A DNA stretch of 64,000 nucleotides from Platerodrilus igneus (lineage: Eukaryota; Arthropoda; Insecta; Coleoptera; Lycidae), in the NCBI GenBank assembly GCA_036346225.1, contig JARFIW010001109.1:1038501-1102500 (forward strand), written 5' to 3'. Position 1 is the stretch's first letter, and every line of letters starts with the position of its first letter. Positions 35,986 to 48,189 of the stretch are shown here, piece by piece. Position numbers and translations under genes: made by a program. The notes below the pieces were generated by a model, which searched no databases, had not been told where the DNA came from, and saw only the letters and a program-made list of their open reading frames with translations.

Positions 35986-36282
35986 GTGGGCAGTCGAAGA
36001 AACATGCCATAATAAAGTCCTAGAAGATTACATTTCTGATCAAGATAGCAAGTAAATTGATCATAACATGAATTCTGAGTAATTTGATAATGATACAACA
36101 GGTGTGTCTAGGCAAAGTAAACTATATCACATGATAGGACAAATCTACTAAATAGTTTGCGCATCTCTTCGTAGTAATGTGTGGAGGTTGAAACACAATA
36201 TCATTATACACCGCCGTGGTGTAAAAGCCATTGCAAAGGAAGTAAAGACAAATGAAATGCTGTAAATTGAATTTCTCACAAG

Positions 36283-36430
36283 ATATGATTGAGAGTATTG
36301 TAGTCTACACAAATATTTACCTTGTAAAGCTGCGACCTAATTATCAACGACAGATCTCTGTCCCGTTAATAATTAGGTCGCAGCCCTACAAGGTAAATAT
36401 CTGTGTAGACTACAATAGTCTCAATCATAT
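36283..36430. repeat. 148-bp near-perfect palindrome
   Basis: Arms of about 65 bp (36283-36349 and 36364-36430) are almost exact reverse complements. The outer end is ATATGATTGAGA.TATTGTAG and the inner part CTGCGACCTAATTAT, with a few mismatches and one small bulge. The loop is about 14 nt. Transcribed, it would form a long hairpin. It sits about 170 bp before the first R1-like LINE blocks; no target duplication is evident. Confidence 0.8.
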
Positions 36431-36599
36431 CCTACGGCAAGAGACCCCACCATCAAACTAGACGGTGTAAATATAAGTAGAACACAAAATACAAAATATA
36501 TGGACTTAATATTAGACGAAAAACAGAATTATTTTACACATATAAACACCGTGAACTTCTGCAATGCAGAACATCCCAACGCTGGCCCAAATGACTTAT

Positions 36600-37315
36600 A
36601 AGATACCACTTAATTGCGTAAGACTTTATCTCAACAGAGTGCTTGGGGCTATGGTATCATACGCTGCAAGCGCCTAGGGACATCGTCTTAACACAATCAA
36701 AGCTAGACAAAAAATTAACAGTACACAACGAAGTGTTTTACTGCGATTGACGGGGGCTTATGGGACTAAAGAATATGATGCACTTCATGTACTGGTGGGA
36801 ACTATGCCCTGGACCTAGTAGTAAAATAGAGAACAGCAATGTACTATCTTACACACAATGATAACCAACAACTCCAACGCTCCTTAAACACAAACCAACT
36901 GCCTACGACAAAGACGGAAATAAACAACCACAGACTTGCAGAATGGCAGACACGTTGGAATCAAAGCACAATCGGTAGAAGGGTATATGCAATGATCCCT
37001 AATATCAAAGATCGTCTAAAAGCCTAATGCCAAGTGTCCAGTCGAGAATTTATTCATTACCTTATTGGCCACAGACCCTATCCAACATACAAAGAACGCA
37101 TGGATTTAGTTGACAATAACATATGCACGTACGGAGAAATAGGAACACCGGAACCTCTAGTATGTGAGTGTAATGAGTTACAACCGTACCTCTACTCACA
37201 TAGACAAACATTTATTAAACAACACGCGATGATTTTGAACGAAAACCTTTTTCCACAATTAAATGCACTCACACAAAATACCACGGCACTCATCCACCAA
37301 CGTTATCTTGACTGA
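36600..37315 (+). pseudogene. R1/LOA-like LINE 3' coding end, decayed
   Basis: The first segment (36603-36810) reads IPLNCVRLYLNRVLGAMVSY, then QRSVLLRLTGAYGTKEYDAL and HVLVGTMPW, matching the post-RT region of R1-group LINEs (QR..LLR.TGAYRTTS..ALQVLAG..PL). A frameshift near 36815 leads to frame 36839-37315, with one in-frame stop at 37025. It contains LAEWQTRWNQSTIGRRVYAM and IPNIKDRLKA, then REFIHYLIGHRPYPTYKERM and CTYGEIGTPEPLVCEC, a W...W..S..GR.....P.......LTGHG..........C.CG..E...H..F.C pattern. The terminal CCHC-like finger has its His replaced by Leu-Val. RT and endonuclease are missing. Confidence 0.72.
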
Positions 37316-37738
37316 TGAAGTACATAAACGAAACTACCCGTCAGAGGCGTAAAAGTACCACCTCTCTTCGGACTGAGGCTCTGCCCCGGAGACCGACCTC
37401 CTGGAATTCCAAGGGTTTCGCTCTTGACGACTAGAAGCAACAAGATTAAAACATCAACCCGACATTGAAACAACCCAACCGCCAATATGTTGAATTTGCA
37501 TGCTTCTACATATTAGTAACCCCGTCTCTAACAAATAATAACTAACAGTACTAGTATAAGTTAATCTTACGTAGTAGAATATGGAATTTCCTTTCTTTTT
37601 ACTAACGCTAAATTTTAAGAACCAAACTTACACATACCTGAGGTAAATAATGCAACAAACAAATCCTCTCTTCTGAAAGAAGCTAGTTTTATATATAATA
37701 GTATAAGTTCAAACATGTACAAAATTATACCAATTCAA
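37316..37738. other. Short unassigned stretch
   Basis: The first 190 bp are GC-richer and may be the 3' UTR of the LINE fragment ending at 37315. The rest is AT-rich with no feature. Confidence 0.35.
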
Positions 37739-38301
37739 TCCAACCTTTTGATAACCTGGGCAAACATAAACACAAATTAACATTTCAGACACTCTTCAAG
37801 TACATCTGCTAAGCATTCTTCCCCGAAGAGTAAATTTCCGGCTGCCCAGGGTTCTAGTACTGCGGGGGGGGGGGTGCAAAGCGGATGCAAATAACATACA
37901 AACACACACCTGGGCAAACAAACACAAATTAACATTTCAAACACACTTCAAGTACATCTGCTAAGCATTCTTCCTCGAAGACTGAATTTTTGGCTGCCGA
38001 TGGACCTAGTACTAGAAGGGTTGGATGCAAGGTGAATGCAAATAACACAAACAAACACACATACATACCTACACAAACACACAGAACACCTCTAAAATAC
38101 TGCACAAACACAAACACCTATTCACACACTTACATTGCCTTTTCAACATCTGGTTTTCAGGCTGCCGATGATCCCGACTGATAAGGCATTATCCGTTAAG
38201 CGTTCTTTCTAGACAACTCAAAAATCCGACTGCCGATGGTCCTGGTCTTAGAGGGGAAACGTAAAACGGATATCAACTTCACACATATTCACAACCCTCA
38301 C

Positions 38302-38344
<43 letters not shown>

Positions 38345-38600
38345 TAACACACGCGCACAAGCCCGCGCACACACATACACACAGAGACACACACACACAC
38401 ACATTACTCACGGTTACTTACGCTGTACAAGCACAAATGCCTATTCACACACTCACATCGCTTTTTCAACATCTGGATTTCCGACTGCCGATGGTCCAGA
38501 CTGATATGACAATATCCGCTGTGCGTTCTTTCTTGACGATCGGGATTTCCGGCTGCCGGTGGTCCTGGTCCTAGAAGGGGAACGTAACACGGATATCAAC
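37739..38600 (+). repeat. Complex CA-rich minisatellite
   Basis: A long unit recurs with landmarks TTCAAGTACATCTGCTAAGC, ATTCTTCC.CGAAGA.T.AAT, GGCTGCC, GATGGTCCTGGT.CTAGA, GGGGAACGTAA and CGGATATCAAC. Related landmarks lie near 37820-37890, 37950-38040, 38160-38280 and 38480-38605, separated by CA-rich filler. Reading frames here are threonine/histidine repeats with no coding meaning. Confidence 0.7.
38305..38340 (+). repeat. (CA)n microsatellite
   Basis: An uninterrupted CA run of about 36 bp. Confidence 0.9.
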
Positions 38601-38677
38601 ACTACACACACAAAACACGTTCACACACACACACACACACACAACCTCTCCCACACACATAACACATGCCCTCAAGT

Positions 38678-38678
<1 letters not shown>

Positions 38679-38753
<75 letters not shown>
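38679..38753 (+). repeat. (CA)n microsatellite, about 75 bp
   Basis: The longest dinucleotide run in the window, uninterrupted. It produces the Thr-His and Val-Cys frames on the two strands at 38559-38834, which are artefacts. Confidence 0.95.
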
Positions 38754-38755
<2 letters not shown>

Positions 38756-38862
38756 TACTCACGGTTACTTTCGGAGGGGGGAGGGGTAGGCCTGCATAAA
38801 TTTCAGGTAGCAGACTACTGAAACGGTGGAACAAATAAATAAATAAATAAATAAAAATAAAT

Positions 38863-38979
38863 CCCTACCTTCCTTGGAATAGCAAGGGTTCGGCAAAATT
38901 CAAAATTTTTATATTAAAAAAAACTTGCTTCCTGGGTAATGTAGTACCGTTGAGTGGGGTATTGGAAAGTTAAATGTAG
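38863..38979 (+). mobile_element. tRNA-derived SINE, 3' fragment (copy 3)
   Basis: Only the 3' part remains: CCTACCTTCCTTGGAATAGC, AAGGGTTCGGCAAAATTC, CTTCCTGG.TAATGTAGTACC and a tail ending ATTGGAAAGTTAAATGTAG. The tRNA-like head is absent, replaced by an (AAAT)n run at 38833-38860. Confidence 0.75.
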
Positions 38980-41120
38980 GGTGAATACACGAGCCAATAA
39001 CTTATATGTTTTCATTGTTTAATAGAATTCGATTAAAATATGCATCTGTAAATCTGTGCCCCGATTGATCACTAGAATAATTAAGATTTTCATTTTGGTA
39101 AGAAATCGAATCCCTTGCTATTAATATTTGGATATGACTATTTGATAGTATTGCTGGTTACAAAGCTGGGTCTTGAAATAGTGTTAATTCCGAATATAAG
39201 TGAAAATCCTGAACTTCATCCTCCCGAAATTGCATTTTTTCAATAGACTAGAGTCAACCACTATATTTTCAATCACCTTAAAAACTGCAAGAAATTGAAC
39301 TTCAATCTAAAATTAAAATAACTTGAAGAAAAGGCAATAGGGTAATGTATTAGATTGTCAAATTAAGTACCACCCCTAAAAGTTTGTCAGTTTATTTCCG
39401 GGACATAGTGTATAATACCATTTATAATTTATTTACTATTAGGTACTTACCTCAATATCATCTCAGTATTGCTGAAAGAACGGATGTAGGTGTAGTTCTA
39501 GTGTGAACGATGTTGACGAAAAATAGATATCTTGAAAAGTTCACGGGTTTTTAAAAATGGCGTAATTTTTGAAAAAATTTTCTTCATATCTTCTTTCGGT
39601 TTTCGTTTTTTGATCAAGTTTTGGTATCGCAAATAACATTTTCCTGAATTTTTCTCTTTGTAAATAAATCCAAAGTATTGTAGTTTCCAATTTTTATATA
39701 AATATACGTAATCTTGAAAAATTTACCTATTATTTTTATCTGCTTGATTTATAATATTTATTTTATTTCACACTTTCACATTCAATAACTATGCCACTAT
39801 CACGCACGATTGATTCCCCAATATTTATCCGGGTAAATTTACACGCATAACTGTCATGACTCATGAACACGGTTCCCAAGCTGTTCAGTCAGACATACAC
39901 AACTTAACTGCTTCTATTATCATAACGTGCCAGATTTGATAGTCTATAAAGAATGTACCTGTTTGTTTATACATCTTCAGAATGCAAGAATGAATCAAAG
40001 TGCCATTATATTATTGATGAATTGAATACATCGTATTGTTTGTTTATACTCTAACAATTCCGAACAAAATTACAGGAGAATATTCTAACAATGGGATGAT
40101 TAATATAAGACAATGCAACTATGTTAATATAACTACTAACTACCTTGGTATTTTTGTATAATGATTTAGATTACCAACGGCTTTAGGCCTGGATTTATTA
40201 TTGCAAGTCATCTATTCAATTACAAACAAATGCCCATATGCTTTATTAGTGTTTGTGTGATTGATTATGAATTCGACGAATGGTTCTTCTCTTTACCATT
40301 TTTCCACGAGAATTCGTTATTTTTTAAAAATTACTTTATATTTTTAATCGTTTCAGAAGAATGGTGCCTCTTATCCCATAGCACCCTCATGCGCCGCACA
40401 GTTTTATATGAGCGTAATATGAACGTAACATTTGAAAATGTTACAACGTGTAATTAAGTTATTGTCAATGAGTCGTCTAGAAATGTAGGCACCTTTTACG
40501 CTTTCTCTAGAGTATAATTATTTCTTAAATAATTTTGCAACTACAACTTCTTCGTACATATTTAATTTTAATTATTTACGAAATTAGACATACATTGAAT
40601 ATTTTAAATTATACCAAAAACATAATTACATTCCATGTATCGTATTGTTTTTAAAATTCAACACTATATCATCCCAGAAATTTCCATTTCACTCACTCCA
40701 TTTCGGACAGCCCTCATTCTTCAAGTTTACGTGAAAGACAAGGAACTAGAGTATTAACAGGTGCACTTAAATGGATAAGATATAAGAATATAGACAATTG
40801 AACTCGTGGATTTAAGGAAGGACAAGTAGACTAAGAGGCCTATCTACACGGTTTGAAATTATAGCAAAGATAAATTAAGTCGTTGGGACTGAGTGGTTTT
40901 TAAATTAAATCAACGAGGCAGGAAATCCTCCAATACAAATTCGACAGTAACAATATCCTTGTTACACCAGTAAGTGTTTGAAATAGCGTTTCTCATAATT
41001 GTTTGATTATTATCGTTCTGTATTTTTTATACTTGGAACGTAACCTATTTCCATTCCATGTTACTTGAGATTTGAAGATATAATAGTCGTGATAAATATG
41101 TCCATTGTTTTGAATACACT
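38980..41120. other. Unassigned AT-rich DNA
   Basis: No gene, repeat or element ends recognised. The 75-codon frame at 40230-40457 is phenylalanine-rich with no motif. Confidence 0.45.
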
Positions 41121-41401
41121 ACACTTGATTTTCCAATGCTCCATCCAAAGATACTACATTGGTCAGGACGCGAGTTTTTTAGGAATTCTTGAATTTTGCT
41201 GAACGCTTGCTGTTCTAAGTAAGGTAGAGATCTTTAACGTGCGTAACACGCTCACACACGGGACCTACATTTTATCTCTCATCCGAACGAGGGCGTATTT
41301 TTGTGAAAAATGCTCGCCTAACAATTTTCAAGCGGACCGTGTCAGGATTCGAATCCGGGACTTAGTAGTCGCACGCACACCAACTGATCCACGGAGCCGC
41401 C
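41121..41401 (-). mobile_element. tRNA-derived SINE, copy 4
   Basis: Minus-strand orientation, same order as copy 2: head GGCGGCTCCGTGGATCAGTT, box B GGATTCGAATCC-like at about 41344-41357, then the GAGCATTTTTCACAAAAAT body and the TTTGGATGGAGCATTGG tail. It is missing about 14 bp between boxes A and B relative to copy 2. Confidence 0.82.
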
Positions 41402-42447
41402 AAGTTTTGAATACAGTAAAATTGATATTATATTTAGTTTTATATTAAGAATTATTCATTACGTTTCTTTCTTTTGCTTAATGAAATAAAGAAGAAATGA
41501 AAGTTAAAAGTCTTAATATTATAAGATGAACTTTTACAAATGAAATATTAAGAGTTTTATAATGAAGGTTGTACACATACATCACCAACAGATCTGTTTC
41601 AATAATATTCGTAAATTATGAATTGTGTAAATATAAATTAATGGGCCGCTTACAATTTTTAAGGACTAAAAAATTTTTTAATTTTTACATAATCTAAAAT
41701 ACATGTTTCTAAATTTTTTTGTACATACACTAATTTGATGTTACAATAATGCTTCAGTTGAACTAAATGTATATATTTTGTTTATTCACTCTTATCATTA
41801 TTATAAAAGAATTGCTAATGTTTCCCGAATTTAAAGAAAGCTTGATTCTGATAATAGTGACCATATGATTTTTAGATTATTGATAGTCAATAACTTCTAA
41901 AATTATCTACTCTATAAGTAGAGGCCTGAGAGTGTAAGAGATACGCGAATATTTAGGTACAGTTATTATACAATTTGATTTATTAAATAAATTACATGGC
42001 GACGCAAATACCAGTCTCCTTTCCATTTTACAGTTATGTTTTCTTTTATAGCTTAGAATATATGTTTTGTCGAGCTAATGGTTTGCGCCTATTTACGTTT
42101 GTTCATCGAAGAGGTTTTTACTCCTCCGTCCATACGTTTTCCTATTAAAGAGTAATCTTATAGGTGTAGTGACGCATGACAAAAATCTATCTTTTGATAA
42201 CCCCATTCCTTGTCTCTGAAAATTGTTGAAATTAGGGTTCCACGAGTTACGTATCCCCCAATCCATATATGTACAAATAAATAGAAATTATTAGAAAATC
42301 ACTAAGAAACTTAAGTTAGACGCAACATTGTAAATTCAAGGATAAATTAGAAAGGTTATTAAAAGTTCACAAGCAAGTTGTGAGAACGGATATAATACAC
42401 AGTATTCCAGACGTAAGTGATACTGCAGGAGCAGGACGGTAAAGGAA
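41402..42447. other. Unassigned AT-rich DNA upstream of the gag-only LTR element
   Basis: No recognisable feature. Confidence 0.45.
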
Positions 42448-42451
42448 TCGC

Positions 42452-42797
42452 AATTACTTAAAAATTAAGATTGTTACATTGTATAATGAATAGAATTAAG
42501 AAATAAGGAGACATGCCCTCTGTAAATTCCCATAGACATGTGAGGGGCAGGGATAACATAAATATCCCGGGAACCCCAGACCAGTCAGTCACTCTTCAGT
42601 ATTTCAGCTTTAACATTGCCGTTTGCTTAGGCTACTCGCCCTAATATTAATTCAATTATTAATTTTATTTCGACTTAGAATAATTATATCAGTTAGTCAA
42701 AATTCCATATTTAATATCTGTTTAAGAAATAAAATTTTTTACAAGAAGTTTTGGAAGAAGTTTATAAAAAGCCCGCTTCCAAGGCCCGAAACGTAAC
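42452..42797 (+). repeat. 5' LTR, 346 bp
   Basis: It begins AATTACTTA and ends ACGTAAC, imperfectly inverted ends without the usual TG...CA, as known for some gypsy-group elements. It is collinear with 44935-45280 at roughly 90 percent identity by eye and equal in length. An AATAAA lies near 42729 (AAGAAATAAAAT), placed to serve as a polyadenylation signal. Confidence 0.85.
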
Positions 42798-42808
42798 TGG
42801 CGCAGTCG
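42798..42808 (+). promoter_or_regulatory. Primer binding site, tRNA-Ser type
   Basis: TGGCGCAGTCG abuts the 5' LTR. Its complement CGACTGCGCCA corresponds to a tRNA-Ser acceptor end with CCA, so it would prime minus-strand DNA synthesis. Confidence 0.8.
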
Positions 42809-42892
42809 TACGGATCCAGAAAGGCACTACGAATCCAAAAATCGAAGAACTGGTGACCAAGAATTTCTCCCAATATAGAAAAACCCAAACAA

Positions 42893-43016
42893 AGTTGGAC
42901 GAGGTACAAGAATCGACCGAACTCAACCAAACAAATTTGGACGAGGTACAAGAATCCACCGAGCCCAAAAAAAACAAACTTGGACAAGGTACAAAGATCG
43001 ACCGAGCCCAAACATA
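42893..43016 (+). repeat. Three tandem 42-48-bp units in the leader
   Basis: Each unit contains AA.TTGGACGAGGTACAAGA, TC.ACCGA and CCAA. The frame across 42751-43020 begins inside the LTR and reads a repeated LDEVQEST peptide. It is probably leader sequence rather than a protein, though the frame is open through all three units. Confidence 0.75.
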
Positions 43017-43020
43017 TTAA

Positions 43021-44321
43021 AACGACGATAAAAATTATGTAAGTTCATTTATCCTAAATCAATTTATTCTTTTTACAAATTTATTGATGCTAGCCAGTAA
43101 GAGAAAAATTTTTTATTATTGTTTTTATATATGTACAGATATTTAAATTATCGTCATTTATGAAAAGAATTTACTTATCTATTAAGAGAAATTGTTTTTA
43201 AATACGAAAACTTATTTTTGAAACAAGAGAATTTATTTAAACAAGACAACTAGTACAATTATTACAAATTATAACTAATACAAAATGAAAACGATTTTAA
43301 ATACAAAAATAGAACGTAATTAATTTTACCATTATATGTACAGCAGATATTACCACCGAAAGTTTAATGTATAAAACGCAATTCTTATAACAATTAATTT
43401 TAGAAACGATTATTCAAACTTAACCTTTATCAATTTCTATAAATTATACACTTCAGCGCAACGAATTGACCGAAGTGCGTAATTATAGAAACATCTTTGT
43501 AACCTATTAAATTAACCCATCACAAGTTGAAACTCAGCGTGCAAATTTTAAACGCGATTTTCATATAAATTATTACCGAAACCATCACTGAATAAAACCT
43601 ATTCAGGAGAATCCAACTTTATATAAAGTGTAACTAAATATTTTTCAGCACGAAAATATTTAGTTATACAAAAGCATTTAATTATAAAAAACATGTACGC
43701 AATTTATTGCAACAAAACTTATTACCAAGACTGAAATTTCACCATTCAGCAGACTTAAAACTTTATATTTAGACAATTTTATTGTATAAATTATAAAGGA
43801 AACATTGATGCAATTACTGTAACGAAACAGCTGACTGAAAACTTGAAACTTTATAATTGGATATTCAAGATAACAAAATTGTACAGTTGACAGAAATCAT
43901 ATTATGCACCTATCAATACAACACCTACGGAGACGAGATAATTATAGCAGTCCTAATTACTCAGCAGGACTGAAATTAAAAAAACGTAACCGACGCAGAA
44001 ATATACAACGTATAACGCAATTACTGCAAGAAATTATTAACCACAAAAACCTTTCAGAAAATTTAACTGCGACAACTATAACATCCGCGAAGTATAGAAA
44101 TATACGAATCCAAGGTTACCGCAATTGACCAGACATTACCAAGCACAAATTCCTCAATTTAATTATAACACCGTATAACTACGTATAAAATATAAGTAAA
44201 GCGATTCTTTAAATAACCCAACACAATCCAAACTGAAAAGTAACAAATACAAATTGTAAAGTAAATCTCAATTTTACAAAAACTTGAAATTAATTAAAAC
44301 CAAAAGCAACCCTTAACGACC
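43021..44321 (+). other. Long leader of the LTR element
   Basis: About 1.3 kb of very AT-rich sequence between the tandem units and the gag start. A 74-codon frame at 43904-44128 is basic and unrecognised. Insect gypsy-group elements often have long leaders, so this may be original. Confidence 0.5.
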
Positions 44322-44989
44322 ATGAGTTCAGATATAAAAATCTCAAAAGCACACCTCAATTTAACGAAGACCAAGCTCTCTTAGGCAACTGCATTACCGC
44401 GTGCGAAATATTTTTGAAAACCTTTTACAAACCAGGAGATAACGAAAGAAGTGTTCTACTTTTACACCTAATAATAAGTAAACTGACCGGAAGGGCACTA
44501 ACGCTAATAGCCATCCGAAACGATTTAGAACAATGGAAAAATTTTAAACGCATATTGATAGCATATTTCGGCGACCAAAAGAACATCAAATGTCTTATCC
44601 GCGATCTAATAAACCTTAGAATGGAAATTAACCAATCCCTATATCAATTCGGAATGAAATACCAAGACGTAAGAAGTTTAATTCTGACAAAACTAAAAAT
44701 CAAAGAACTCGGCCAAAATATCCGCCTACTAAAGACAAAATTGTATGACGAAATGGCACTGGACACCTACATAAACGCATTACCAGAACGATTATCAGAC
44801 AAAATAAGATTCCAACATCCCCAAAATTTAGAAGAAGCAATGAATATGATCAGAGAAGAAGAAAACGTCATGTATTATCGAAATAGACTATATTACCCTA
44901 ACACGAATAAAAGCTATTTACCAATCAAAACCGCAATTACTTACAAATTAAGATTGTTACATTGTATAATGAATAGAATTAAGAAATAA
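44322..44989 (+). pseudogene. gag remnant running into the 3' LTR
   Basis: An ATG at 44322 opens a short frame that stops at about 44383. The main frame, offset by a shift near 44350, continues PQFNEDQALLGNCITACEIF and then SVLLLHLIISKLTGRALTLI, FKRILIAYFGDQKNIKCLIR, INQSLYQFGMKYQDVRS and DTYINALPERLSDKIRFQ. This is the capsid region of gypsy-group gag, which builds the particle shell. No CCHC zinc knuckle is present. The frame crosses the 3' LTR boundary at 44935 and ends within the LTR at 44989, so the deletion that removed pol fused gag almost directly to the LTR. Confidence 0.8.
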
Positions 44990-45280
44990 GCAGACATGAG
45001 CTCTGCAAGTTCCCACAGACATGTGAGGGACAGGGACAACATAAATACCTCGGGAGCCCCAGACCAGTCAGTCAGTTTTGAGTATTTCAGTTTTAACATT
45101 GCCGTTTGCTTAGGCTACTTGCCCTAATATTAATTAAATTATTAATTTTCTTTCGACCTAGAATAATTATATCAGTTCGTCAAAATTCCATATTTAATAT
45201 CTGTTTAAGAAATAAAATTTGTTACAAGAAGTTTTGGAAGAAGTTTTTAAAAAGATCGCTTCCAAGGCCTGAAACGTAAC
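44935..45280 (+). repeat. 3' LTR, 346 bp
   Basis: Same length and order as the 5' LTR and followed by the TCGC target duplication. The purine tract normally found just upstream is weak (ATCAAAACCGC), probably altered by the internal deletion. Confidence 0.85.
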
Positions 45281-45284
45281 TCGC

Positions 45285-47174
45285 GTTAATTCAGAAGTAT
45301 CCAAAAGTCGTGTAATTTGTGCGGATTAACTTTCTATCTCAGGCCTGACTTTTGTGAGAGTCGATATAGTCGAGTCGCTTTAGTTATATACCCCTTGCTA
45401 TATAAATCTTTACATAATAAGGAAGTTTAATTACAAAGTACAGTGAACATAATGCAATGTAGAAACACACAAAACCAGCGGTTTCAACATAACTTTTGTT
45501 AATAAGCATTAAATCTGTGCAACTATTGTACCTAAAGCGCGAAATGCAAAAGTAATTCGAGTAAATGGTTGTCTCTACGTTTAAACTTAGACTAAAATTA
45601 ACGGTAGTTGAGATTCTCGCGAGTTTCCCATCTTCCGTTTGTACGAGTATAGCTGGAAACTAAAGTGAGGCAGGGCAAAGTTACTTATTAAAGAGTAATA
45701 CTACTACGTCTTTAAGCTACTCGGAGATATAAGCGTAAGGCCTCATTTTAGGTTAACAGTCGCCTACACTAAAATTTCCTGGAGGGTTTGTGGGTGAAAG
45801 GTTGCCCTTTAAAAAAAATCTAAACATGATTGATTTTCCCGACAATAGAAAAAATTGTTATAGTCAAAATGAAAATCGTATGCAAATGAGTGGTAATTAT
45901 TTCTGATTTTAAAGGACGGAGATCAGGATTCCATCAAAAACCGCCCACTTCTATTCCTACAATTCAAGAAAATAAATGTATGTCTCGATTTATCATGAAA
46001 ATATAATGGTATTCCTTGTTACCCGAAATTCCTGATTTCCCAATCATATTGTAACGAAAACTCTATTTGCAATAACACAGTTCTTTATTTTCAAACTGGT
46101 TATACAATGAAAATAAACAAATGACCGATTACCTAGTTAGCACTGGCGGCCTTTCTAAGAAAGTACTGTACCCAATGCTAATTGATGGAGTTGGTCAACG
46201 GAAACCAATACGTTTCCACGTCAAATGGTAATGAATAATTTTGTCTGGCATTTAGAAAAGTAATTCAAGCCTTCTCAACTCTCGCAGCTACAATAAAACT
46301 TCTAAAAGCTCACACAATAATCTACTTTAAGCTAGTCACAAACAGTACAAGTATAATCTTAAACTACGATTCTATCTTCTTAATTAATTTAATCTCAAAG
46401 CACTACAATTACTTTATATATGAAGCTCTAATTACTATAATTAATTTATGTCGAATAGGGCAATTTATATCAATAGTGGAGTGATTTATATCGATAATAC
46501 ACAGTAATTTATGTCACATATTATTTTAATGATTTAAACTACAACATATTGTAATCAAATCTCGATCAGAACTGCCTTGCAATAACTATGCCCACAAGTT
46601 TATATACATTTTAATTGTTCTCGAAGACCCTAGCACCTACAACAATTATACAAATCACATTTTCGAGATTTCCTATTAGAACTCTAAATAACATCTCAAA
46701 TGTTATCTTTAAATGCAGTCTTGTACCTGTCAATCAAAATTCATCCGAAAAGTGTAATACCGCGGAGAGGAGGGGCATCAATCACCTTTTGTGTACAAAC
46801 GCGTTGCGTTCTCATGTTGGTTAAATAAATTCTACTTTTTCAAAAGTAATTTTTAAGAGACACTTATTTCTCTAATTATTTAAAGTGCAAATTGTGTAAT
46901 ACAGCTGTTGCTAAATAAGTTCATATGTTAAATTTATAATGCCTGTTGTTTAAAGTAACCTTGGTAAAAGTTTTTTTGCTATGTTTCAAATATTTCAAAC
47001 AAAGTATACTTAAGGCAAGGTAATCCTTGCACTTGTTCTTAAAATTATAAAAGTGAATTTCTGATAGAATTTAAAATCCAAACTAATTGATACTGGTTTG
47101 TAAACATAGCGTAGATCTACTAAATGTGGTTTATTCCCTTTGAGGTGGTTTGTCAACCCTAAAAATCTTTTTGG
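45285..47174. other. Unassigned DNA
   Basis: No gene recognised. 45580-45780 is slightly GC-richer, without motif. Confidence 0.45.
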
Positions 47175-48189
47175 TACCCTAGTGATGTGCCTAACTAACA
47201 AATATTAAAGTATTTATGTAACATTTGACTTCCAACATAACCTAATGTGAAACTAAAATATTATTTTGTAAGAATCTGAACTAAAATGTTATATTAGAGA
47301 AACAGAATTGAAATGTTATTTATTTAAAGGGTGGACGTGTTAATGTTATTGTTTTTCGAACACATCTAGTTTTCAGTGATTATACATTTTGATTTCCACG
47401 TATGTACACAAAATTTAATTTTGAGATCTTTAAGATAATAGAGAATGGTTATTTTGACTTGCGTCAGATTCAGCTGGATTGGGTTGGTGAAATTTTCTAT
47501 TTGACTTGTTCCAAAGTTTAAATTTAAACTTCCCGACATGCGTGGTCAGAGACACGATAATGGGATAAATAGGCGCGGAAAACCTATTGGTCTGTAGAAA
47601 CGTATCAATAATATTAACCCTAGAGCATTTCTTATTACCATGTTTTGCACATAGTTTTAAACTTAGTTGTAAATGACGCAGCAAGAGTCTGTCATGCTAC
47701 AGTTAACTTTTTAGTACAGTTCTGTAGCAAATGTATTTACTGCACCTCTAAATTGCAATATTTTTGATTTTATCGTTGTATTTGATTACGTCATATCTTT
47801 TAGGTATTATTATTAGCATAAATAGATTCTAAATTTTCAAGCTATACTTGCGCGTATCGTGGGCTGTGTGATATGCAATCGCTAAAACTCCTTGCTATAA
47901 CCATTTGTATGTTGTCTTAAACAAGGCGTCTAAAATTAAGATTCTCCCGAAGCAAAAAATAATGAGCATTGTGCGTCCTCTTTAAATCCTGAAAGGATAT
48001 TCAACTTCTTACGGAGGGCATGCAATTTAAGGATTGCAGTAAGAAAGTGGCAAAATGTGTCTTAATTAGTTATAAAATCGATCTTTGATTAGTAAAACCT
48101 ACCACCTCAAATCGATTTCTCCCTGTAGGATTCCTTGGGGGACCTACTACCCCTATCCTGAATGTGCAACACTTTTATATAACATGAAA

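Larger units (their letters stand above)
42452..45280 (+). mobile_element. Gag-only LTR retrotransposon with complete ends
   Basis: Two direct LTRs of 346 bp each (42452-42797, 44935-45280) flank a 2,137-bp interior. The element is bounded by TCGC on both sides (42448-42451 and 45281-45284), a 4-bp target duplication. The 5' LTR is followed immediately by TGGCGCAGTCG, complementary to the 3' end of tRNA-Ser, as in insect gypsy-group elements of the 17.6/297 type. The interior has a long leader and a gag remnant; protease, RT, RNase H, integrase and envelope are all missing. It is a non-autonomous deletion derivative that kept the parts needed in cis. Confidence 0.88.

Noticed and set aside
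38236..38834. Thr/His-rich and Val/Cys-rich reading frames
   Set aside because: They are translations of CA/GT microsatellite in different frames and have no independent evidence.
42739..43020. Open frames on both strands with LDEVQEST / LYLVQ repeats
   Set aside because: They come from three tandem units in the leader of the LTR element; the plus frame starts inside the LTR and lacks gag features.
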